DNA of 6,768 bases from Clostridiales bacterium (GTDB lineage: Bacteria; Bacillota; Clostridia; Christensenellales; Aristaeellaceae): positions 1 through 6,768 of the forward strand of contig SFFS01000136.1 of NCBI GenBank assembly GCA_004557805.1, in the 5' to 3' direction. The translations under genes and the position numbers were made by a program. Below, one piece after another: positions 1 to 5,724 of the stretch. Under the pieces are notes generated by a model. It saw only the letters and a program-made list of their open reading frames with translations. It had not been told where the DNA came from and did no database searches. Positions within the stretch are counted from its first letter, which is position 1, and every line of letters begins with the position of its first letter.

Positions 1-2334
1 CGCCACGTGAATGCCGAAGCTCTTATCGGCTCCGCCGCGCTCGATGCGCCGCAGGAAAATCACATCTTCGCCGCGTTCCTTCACCGCAATGCGGTAATTG
101 ACCACGCCGTCGAGCCGCCCTTCCAATTCCGAAAGCTCATGATAATGCGTGGCGAACAGCGCCTTCGCGCCCTGCAGCTTCTGAACGATATACTCCACCA
201 CCGCCCAGGCGATCGACAATCCGTCGAACGTGCTCGTGCCGCGGCCGATTTCATCGAGAATCAGCAGCGAACGCTGCGTCGCGTTGCGCAGAATCTGCGC
301 TGTTTCGCTCATCTCCACCAGGAAGGTCGACTGCCCGCCGGCCAGGTCGTCCGACGCGCCGATGCGCGTAAAAATCCTGTCCGTAAGCGTAATTTTCGCC
401 GAATCAGCCGGAACAAAGCTGCCCAGATGCGCCATGAGCACAATCAGCGCAACCTGCCGCATGTAGGTGCTCTTGCCGGCCATGTTCGGGCCGGTAATGA
501 TGAGCATGCGCATATCCTCGCGGTTCATCGTCGTATCGTTGGGCACGAACGAATCGCCCTGCAGCATCTGCTCGACGACCGGATGACGGCCATTGACGAT
601 CTCGATCGCGCCGTCCTCGGTGATTTCCGGACGCACGTAGCGGTTTTCGTCCGCCACCTGCGCAAGCGACAAAAGCGCGTCGAGCGTCTTGAGCGCCTCC
701 GCCGTCTGCTGCATACGTGGAATCGCTTCAGCCAGCGTCTGCTTCAGTTCGGCAAACAGCTGCGCTTCCAGCCGGATCGACCGTTCCGATGCACCGAGGA
801 TCTGCTTTTCCATTTCCTGCAGTTCCGGCGTAGTATAGCGCTCGCAGTTGGCCAGCGTCTGACGGCGCACATAGCGAAGCGGCACGAGATTGTAGTACGA
901 TTTCGTAACCTCGATGCAGTAGCCGAAAATCTTGTTGTAGGGAATCTTCAGCGTTTTAATGCCCGTCTCCTCGCGTTCGCGCTGCTCCATGGCGGAAATC
1001 CATTCCTTGCCGTTTTTCGCAGCCGCGCGCAGATCGTCCAACTCCTTGCTGTAGCCGGACAGAATGAACCCGCCGTCGCCCATCAGGCTCGGCGCGTCCG
1101 GGTCAATCATTTTTGCAATGCGTTCGCTCACATCGTCGAGCGGGTCGAGTTTTTCGCGCAGCGCGCCGAGCGCCTCGCTTTTGCAGCCGCTGAGCAGCGT
1201 CTGGATTTTCGGCACGCACGCAAACGAGTTCCCCAGCGCCAGACAGTGCTGCGGATTGAGCGCATTATATGCAATTTTGCCTACGATACGCTCCACATCG
1301 CGCACCTCGCGCAGCGTTTCGCGCAGATCATGCATGCGCATGGGCGAAGAAAGCAGTTCCTCTACACATGAAAGCCGCGCCTCGATGGCCTCTTTCGTGC
1401 CCAGCGGCTGCTCCACCCAGCCGTGCAGGAGCCGGCCGCCCATTGCGGTAACGGTCTTATCGATCAGGCCGAGCAACGTTCCTTTTCCCGTCGTGCCGCG
1501 CAGCGTGCGCACCAGTTCGAGGTTGCGCCGCGCCGTTGCGTCGAGTACCATATACTGGCCCGTATAGACGCGCCGGAGCGCGCGCAGGTGCTGCATGGCG
1601 TTGCGCTGCGTATCGTTGATATATTCCAACAGCGCTCCCGCCGCGCTCACAGCCAGCTTCTGGCCCTCCAGGTCGAACGCCGCCAGCGTCTGCGCATGAA
1701 AATGCTCAAGCACGCGCTTTTTTGCGGCGGTATATTTCCAGGCGGGCGTCGAATAGGACGACAGGGCCGCAGGATATTTCAGCGCTGTCAGCGCTGAAAA
1801 ACTGTCCGCATCCGTAATGATTTCGCGCGGCTCGATACGCGTCAGCTCGCAGGACACCTGCGGCATGCCGCCCGCGATTTCCATGGCCATGCATTCGCCG
1901 GTGGAAACGTCGGCATAGGCGACGCCCGCCTTCGTACCGTCGAGTATGACGGCCAGAAGGAAGTTGTTCTGCTTTTCGTTGAGCATCGACTGGTCGATCA
2001 CCGTGCCGGGCGTCACCACGCGAATCACGCCGCGCTCGACGAGCGGCCGCGCTTCCTTCGGATCGGTCAGCTGTTCACAGATGGCTACCTTGTAGCCCTT
2101 ATCGACCAGCTTGCGAATATACGTCTCCGCAGCGTGATACGGAATCCCGCACATGGGCGCGCGCTTTTCCAGGCCGCAGTCGCGGCCCGTCAGCACCAGC
2201 TCCAGTTCGCGCGATCCCGTCTCCGCATCCTCGAAGAACATTTCATAAAAATCGCCGATTCTGTAAAACAGCAGCGCGTCTGGGAATTCTTCCTTGACGG
2301 TCAGGTACTGCCGCATCATCGGAGTCAGGGCCAT
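1..2334 (-). CDS. mutS: DNA mismatch repair protein MutS (C-terminus cut by window edge)
   Basis: MutS dimers recognise base mismatches and small loops behind the replication fork and, with ATP, recruit MutL. The frame is open for 778 codons and runs off the left edge, so roughly the last 80 to 100 residues of a typical 850-870 residue protein are missing; this is a window cut, not a broken gene. The N-terminal mismatch-reading motif GDFYE is present, with Phe29 and Glu31, the residues known to stack on and contact the mismatch. A connector, lever and clamp region follows (about 125-540). The C-terminal ABC-type ATPase has Walker A GPNMAGKST (615-623, Lys621), the signature region DDLAGGQSTF, Walker B LLILDEIGRG (Asp694, Glu695) and the switch histidine in ATHYHE (His730). 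The start ATG at 2334 overlaps the miaB stop by 10 nt and has AAGGAGG 7 nt upstream. The residues match MutS1 rather than MutS2. mutL often follows in Clostridia; it would lie outside this window. Confidence 0.98.
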   Translation of the reverse strand, partial: MALTPMMRQYLTVKEEFPDALLFYRIGDFYEMFFEDAETGSRELELVLTGRDCGLEKRAPMCGIPYHAAETYIRKLVDKGYKVAICEQLTDPKEARPLVERGVIRVVTPGTVIDQSMLNEKQNNFLLAVILDGTKAGVAYADVSTGECMAMEIAGGMPQVSCELTRIEPREIITDADSFSALTALKYPAALSSYSTPAWKYTAAKKRVLEHFHAQTLAAFDLEGQKLAVSAAGALLEYINDTQRNAMQHLRALRRVYTGQYMVLDATARRNLELVRTLRGTTGKGTLLGLIDKTVTAMGGRLLHGWVEQPLGTKEAIEARLSCVEELLSSPMRMHDLRETLREVRDVERIVGKIAYNALNPQHCLALGNSFACVPKIQTLLSGCKSEALGALREKLDPLDDVSERIAKMIDPDAPSLMGDGGFILSGYSKELDDLRAAAKNGKEWISAMEQREREETGIKTLKIPYNKIFGYCIEVTKSYYNLVPLRYVRRQTLANCERYTTPELQEMEKQILGASERSIRLEAQLFAELKQTLAEAIPRMQQTAEALKTLDALLSLAQVADENRYVRPEITEDGAIEIVNGRHPVVEQMLQGDSFVPNDTTMNREDMRMLIITGPNMAGKSTYMRQVALIVLMAHLGSFVPADSAKITLTDRIFTRIGASDDLAGGQSTFLVEMSETAQILRNATQRSLLILDEIGRGTSTFDGLSIAWAVVEYIVQKLQGAKALFATHYHELSELEGRLDGVVNYRIAVKERGEDVIFLRRIERGGADKSFGIHVA

Positions 2335-3758
2335 TCGGGGGCCTCCTTATCTTCTGCTGAAACCAGTTCCGCCTTGAGCGTGTTGTGTCCCGCGGCCGTC
2401 ACGCGCACGCGCGCGAACGAGCCGATCAGCGATTCGTCGCCGTCAAAGTTGATGGTGATATTCCGCGTGCACTTGCCTGCCACCTGCCGCGCGTCGCGCT
2501 TGGAAACCTCTTCCACCAGCACGCGCTGCTCGCTTCCCACGAGGCCTGCAAGGACTTCGGCGCTGATGCGCTCCTGCGTTTCAATCAACCGCGCAATGCG
2601 CTCGGAGGAAACCTCCTGCGGCACGGGATTGGGCATCGCGGCCGCGCGCGTCCCCTCTCGCGGCGAATAAACGAACGTATACGCGGAATCATAGCGCACC
2701 CGTTCGACAAGCGAAAGCGTATCCTCGAAATCCGCGTCGGTCTCGCCGGGGAATCCGACGATGATATCCGTCGTCAGCGCAATGTGCGGCATCGCCTTTC
2801 GCAGCGATTCCACGCGCCGCAGATACGTCTCGCGGTCGTAAATGCGGTTCATTGCCTTCAGAATCGCATCGCTGCCCGACTGCACCGGCAGATGAAAATG
2901 GTGCGCGCAGTGCTTCGACGAGGCCATGGCCTCGATCAGTTCCTCCGAAAGATCCTTCGGGTGCGAGGTCATGAAGCGCAGGCGCGGCACGCCCAGCGCG
3001 TCCAGCCTGCGGATGAGGCCTGGGAACGTCGCGCCGTCGTCGCGGTCGTTGCCGTAAGAGTTGACGTTCTGCCCCAGCAGCATAATTTCCTGCGTGCCGC
3101 CCTCGAGCAGCCGCTCGGCCTCGCGCAGAATATCATCCTCCGAACGCGACCGCTCGCGGCCGCGCACATACGGCACAATGCAGTATGAGCAGAAATTGTT
3201 GCAGCCGTACATAATCGAAAGATACGACGTGATTTTGCTTTCGCTGCTGCACGGCAGCCCCTCCGCTATGCAGCCGTCCGTCTCTTCGATGCTGATGACC
3301 TGCCGCCGCGTTTCCAGCGCGCGTTCAAGGATCGAGGGAAACTTATGCAGGTTGTGCGTACCGAAGGCAATATCGAAGAACGGATACTGCCGCAGAATCA
3401 CCTTCGCCATGCGCGGCTGCTGAATCATGCAGCCGCAGGCGCACAGCACCAGCCGCGGGTTCTGCCGCTTGAGTTCCTTCAGCCACGTCATGTTGCCCAG
3501 CGCCTTGCGCTCGGCGTTATCGCGGATGCAGCAGGTGTTGAAAAGGATCAGCTCGGCCTCCTCGCGCGCGGCGGCGGGCGTCATGCCCATCTCGTCCATC
3601 ATGCCCGCGAGAATTTCGGAATCATGCGCGTTCATCTGGCAGCCGTAGGTTACGATAAAATATGATTTCGGCCTGTCTTCGATTTCCCGCACGCGGCGCG
3701 CGGCTTCGCGCTGCTCGGCCATCTCCTGCTCAGTTACCTGTATCGTCTTGCGGCTCAT
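2325..3758 (-). CDS. miaB: tRNA-2-methylthio-N6-isopentenyladenosine-37 synthase MiaB
   Basis: Radical SAM methylthiotransferase that adds a methylthio group to C2 of i6A37 in tRNAs reading UNN codons, acting after the prenyltransferase MiaA. The product is 477 residues. A charged N-terminal extension (about 1-31) is followed by the UPF0004 domain, whose auxiliary [4Fe-4S] ligands are Cys40 (YGCQMN), Cys76 (NTCCIRDNAE) and Cys110 (CGCM). The radical SAM domain carries CNNFCSYC (Cys186, Cys190, Cys193), with the family motifs SYLSIMYGC just before it, MLLGQNVNSYG, HLPVQSGSD and TDIIVGFPGE. A C-terminal TRAM domain (about 410-477) binds tRNA. NTCCIR, GQNVNSYG and the VPYVRGRERS stretch fit MiaB better than the related RimO and MtaB, though I did not align them. 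The ATG at 3758 is chosen because AAAGGAGG lies 6 nt upstream. An in-frame TTG at 3776 would place that site inside the gene. The start lies 29 nt inside the 3' end of the RNase gene, and the stop overlaps the mutS start. Confidence 0.97.
   Translation of the reverse strand: MSRKTIQVTEQEMAEQREAARRVREIEDRPKSYFIVTYGCQMNAHDSEILAGMMDEMGMTPAAAREEAELILFNTCCIRDNAERKALGNMTWLKELKRQNPRLVLCACGCMIQQPRMAKVILRQYPFFDIAFGTHNLHKFPSILERALETRRQVISIEETDGCIAEGLPCSSESKITSYLSIMYGCNNFCSYCIVPYVRGRERSRSEDDILREAERLLEGGTQEIMLLGQNVNSYGNDRDDGATFPGLIRRLDALGVPRLRFMTSHPKDLSEELIEAMASSKHCAHHFHLPVQSGSDAILKAMNRIYDRETYLRRVESLRKAMPHIALTTDIIVGFPGETDADFEDTLSLVERVRYDSAYTFVYSPREGTRAAAMPNPVPQEVSSERIARLIETQERISAEVLAGLVGSEQRVLVEEVSKRDARQVAGKCTRNITINFDGDESLIGSFARVRVTAAGHNTLKAELVSAEDKEAPEWP
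2342..2348 (-). promoter_or_regulatory. Ribosome binding site of mutS
   Basis: The minus strand reads AAGGAGG here, 7 nt before the ATG at 2334. The site lies inside the last codons of miaB, so mutS translation is probably coupled to termination of miaB. It fixes the mutS start. Confidence 0.85.
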
Positions 3759-5043
3759 GCGCTTCCTCCTTTGCAATTACAACGTTTTGCGGCAATCCGA
3801 TTTCCCACAGCGTCGCGGCGATTTTTCCGTTCGCGTTCAGCGCGGTCAGGCTTTCGTCTCCGCTCGCTCTGCGTCTGCGGACCTGACGCAGCAGCGCGTG
3901 CGCAGCAGCGCGCGGGTTCTCAATCCGCCCTTCGCCGCGGCAGCGCGGGCACGCCTCGAACAGTTCGTTTTCCGCAGCGCCCCAGAGCGGGCGGCGCGTC
4001 ATTTCCAGCAGGCCTGCGCCGGTAAACCCGTGAATGCGGCGTTTCGCACGGTCAGGCGCAAGCGCCTGTTCAAAAGCTTCCAAAACCGACCGTCGGTCTT
4101 CTTCGAGTTCCATGTCCACAAAATCGATCACGATGATTCCGCCCAGATCGCGCAGGCGAACGAGCTTCGCAATCTCCCGCGCAGCCTCGCAGTTCAGCTT
4201 CAAAAGCGTGGTTTCGAGGTTCTTCTTTCCGGTGAATTTGCCGCTGTTCACATCGATTACCGTCATCGCCTCGCAGCGGTCGATCACCAGAAACGCGCCG
4301 CTGTCGAGCCATACGCGCCGGCGAAGCGCCTTTTCAATCCGGTTCTCAATCGCATCGTCAAACGGCGCGAATTCAACTTCGCAATTCAAATCGCGCGCCG
4401 CACGGGCGGCAAGATCGCTTTCATCATGCACAAGCGCGGGCGCTTTTTTGAAGCGATACAGCGCATGCGCATGCCCCCATTCGGCCTGCAGCTGCGCCAG
4501 ATCTTCCCGAATTTCCTCTTCCGAAGCGTTTTCAGAGGCCGTGCGCGCTATCGCGCCCATTCCCTCCGGCGCGGCCCGCTGCAAAAGCGAAAGCAATTCT
4601 TCGCGCCGGGCTTCCTCTTCGATTTTTCGCGAAACGCCGAAGCTCGTCATCGTCGGCAGCAACACGGCGTAACGCCCTGCCAGCGCAGGGTTCATCGTCA
4701 CCTTCGGCCCCTTGTCTCCGCCGGGTTCCTTGACAATCTGTACGATGATTTCGTCGCCCGCCCGGAGCGGCGTCTTTCGCTGCGGCGCGCCAACCGTCGC
4801 GTCGCGCGCGGCGGGCGGAAGATCATCCAGCGAGAGAAACGCATTCTTTTCGTCGCCGATGTTGACGAACGCCGCGTTCATCCCCTTCAGCAGCTTTTCC
4901 ACGCGCGCCTTATAGAGATTGCCGAGCCGGCCGCCCTTTCCATCGCGATAGGAGACTGCAAGCTCTACCGGCTCTCCGTTTTCCAGCACAGCCAGCCGCG
5001 TCTCGTCTCCGATGCGGTCGGCAATGATTTTTCTCTCGATCAT
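3730..5043 (-). CDS. rng: Ribonuclease E/G family endoribonuclease, short RNase G type
   Basis: Single-strand-specific, metal-dependent endoribonuclease that acts in mRNA decay and rRNA or tRNA maturation. The product is 437 residues, the catalytic half only, without the long disordered scaffold tail of E. coli RNase E, so it resembles RNase G (CafA). An S1-like RNA-binding region covers about 36-118 (NLYKARVEKLLKGMNAAFVNIG). Arg167-Thr168, in GMGAIARTA, match the 5'-monophosphate sensor pocket. The two catalytic metal-binding aspartates are Asp264 (VIDVNSGKF) and Asp307 (IVIDFVDME). The zinc link that joins subunits in the family is CPRC (Cys365, Cys368). The segment VTMNPALAGRY (115-125) differs from the TTxISLxGRY form I remember for the family. 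The ATG at 5043 directly follows the TAA of the DUF2344 gene, with GGAG 6 nt upstream. The 3' end overlaps miaB by 29 nt. Family assignment is firm; the exact symbol (rng versus rne) is a naming choice. Confidence 0.96.
   Translation of the reverse strand: MIERKIIADRIGDETRLAVLENGEPVELAVSYRDGKGGRLGNLYKARVEKLLKGMNAAFVNIGDEKNAFLSLDDLPPAARDATVGAPQRKTPLRAGDEIIVQIVKEPGGDKGPKVTMNPALAGRYAVLLPTMTSFGVSRKIEEEARREELLSLLQRAAPEGMGAIARTASENASEEEIREDLAQLQAEWGHAHALYRFKKAPALVHDESDLAARAARDLNCEVEFAPFDDAIENRIEKALRRRVWLDSGAFLVIDRCEAMTVIDVNSGKFTGKKNLETTLLKLNCEAAREIAKLVRLRDLGGIIVIDFVDMELEEDRRSVLEAFEQALAPDRAKRRIHGFTGAGLLEMTRRPLWGAAENELFEACPRCRGEGRIENPRAAAHALLRQVRRRRASGDESLTALNANGKIAATLWEIGLPQNVVIAKEEAHEPQDDTGN
3765..3772 (-). 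promoter_or_regulatory. Ribosome binding site deciding the miaB start
   Basis: The minus strand reads AAAGGAGG, 6 nt before the ATG at 3758 and within the last codons of the RNase E/G gene. It supports the ATG at 3758 over the in-frame TTG at 3776, which would overlap this site and has no good Shine-Dalgarno sequence of its own. Confidence 0.88.
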
Positions 5044-5724
5044 TTACAGCTCCATCAGACCGACCGGCAGTCGGTCTTTTTCACCCCACAGCTTCAGCCG
5101 TTTCAGCTGGTAATCCGGCAGTTCCACCCCCGCCTGTTCCGCCAGCGTTTTCAGCAGCAAATCAGCTTTGAGCGCCTTTTGCTCCATTGCGTCCACACGC
5201 AGATAAAAAACCGTTTCATCGCCCTGCGCTTCCGCGCGCAGTTCGTGGATCATCGGGCGAATATCGCAAAGCTTCTCCGTGCTTTTTGTCTTGCGCACGG
5301 CCTGAATTTCCGTTCGCGCCAGCAGCGCGTTCACATTCGCCGCCATCGCTTCAGATGCCTCGCATCTGTCCATGCGCGCCTCGTAGGATGCGGTCATCAG
5401 CGCAGCCATCAGCTTGGGATGATCGTCCTCCACCAGCCGCACGTTCACCATCGGCAGCGACGCAGGCAGCGCTCCGGGCAGTTCGCGGCGGAACATCTCC
5501 TCCGTCGCATCCGGCTCCACGCCGACCTCAAAAAGTTCTTCGTCTCCCGCAACGCCAACGGCCAGCGGCGAGGCGAACGACAAAAGCGCATGCGGGTTAA
5601 ACCCGTTGGAATAGCGAATCGGCAGCCCGCTGCGGCGCAAAGCGCGCTGTATGGCGCGCTGCATGTCCAAATGACCGATATGCCGCACCTGCGAGGTCTT
5701 TTTGAACGCTACGATCATTCGCAT
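5044..5724 (-). CDS. DUF2344/TIGR03936 family protein, partner of the radical SAM protein
   Basis: Protein of 226 residues and unknown function. The family is known for being encoded next to, or fused with, the TIGR03960 radical SAM protein, as here. The conserved N-terminal half is clear: a basic start (MRMIVAFKK), then RHIGHLDMQRAIQRALRRSG (14-33), the short motif YSNGFNPH (38-45) and a SFASPLAVGV segment (49-58). The C-terminal half is less conserved, mixed alpha/beta in look, and ends in a lysine-rich LKRLKLWGEKDR stretch. There is no signal peptide, membrane segment or cysteine cluster, so it is a cytoplasmic protein. ATG 5724 is taken as start: GGAGG (5735-5739) sits 10 nt upstream, against 16 nt for the second in-frame ATG at 5718. 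A longer open frame upstream only shadows the radical SAM gene. The start overlaps the upstream stop by 10 nt, which fits equimolar production of two partners. The rng ATG follows the stop directly. Confidence 0.92.
   Translation of the reverse strand: MRMIVAFKKTSQVRHIGHLDMQRAIQRALRRSGLPIRYSNGFNPHALLSFASPLAVGVAGDEELFEVGVEPDATEEMFRRELPGALPASLPMVNVRLVEDDHPKLMAALMTASYEARMDRCEASEAMAANVNALLARTEIQAVRKTKSTEKLCDIRPMIHELRAEAQGDETVFYLRVDAMEQKALKADLLLKTLAEQAGVELPDYQLKRLKLWGEKDRLPVGLMEL
5050..5053 (-). promoter_or_regulatory. Ribosome binding site of the RNase E/G gene
   Basis: GGAG on the minus strand, 6 nt before the ATG at 5043, formed by the last sense codons of the DUF2344 gene (Met-Glu-Leu-stop). 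A hairpin (5057-5077) ends 3 nt upstream of it, so access to this site could depend on ribosomes unfolding the hairpin as they finish the upstream gene. Confidence 0.7.
5057..5077. other. GC-rich hairpin next to the rng ribosome binding site; terminator-like on the plus strand
   Basis: Perfect inverted repeat: AGACCGAC (5057-5064), loop CGGCA, GTCGGTCT (5070-5077). On the plus strand it is followed by TTTT (5078-5081), so it has the form of a short intrinsic terminator for transcription running against the operon. On the sense (minus) strand no T-run follows; instead the hairpin ends 3 nt before the rng GGAG. It lies inside the last codons of the DUF2344 gene, so the repeat may be a coding accident. 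The geometry is read directly from the sequence; any function is inference. Confidence 0.35.

Noticed and set aside
7..1371. Plus-strand open frame of 454 codons opposite mutS
   Set aside because: It is antisense to the MutS ATPase and core domains, has the Arg/His/Ala-rich composition of a shadow frame, and shows no motif.
1777..1799. Hairpin in mutS as an intrinsic terminator
   Set aside because: There is no T-run after the stem on either strand, and it sits in the middle of a well-conserved gene.
1..2334. mutS as a truncated pseudogene
   Set aside because: The frame is open with all motifs intact up to the window edge; the missing C-terminus is simply outside the window.
3759..3776. TTG start for miaB at 3776
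   Set aside because: It would put the strong AAAGGAGG site inside the gene; the ATG at 3758 has ideal spacing from that site.
4461..4476. GCGCATGCGC palindrome as an operator
   Set aside because: Such short palindromes are common by chance in this GC-rich DNA, and it is in the middle of the RNase coding sequence.
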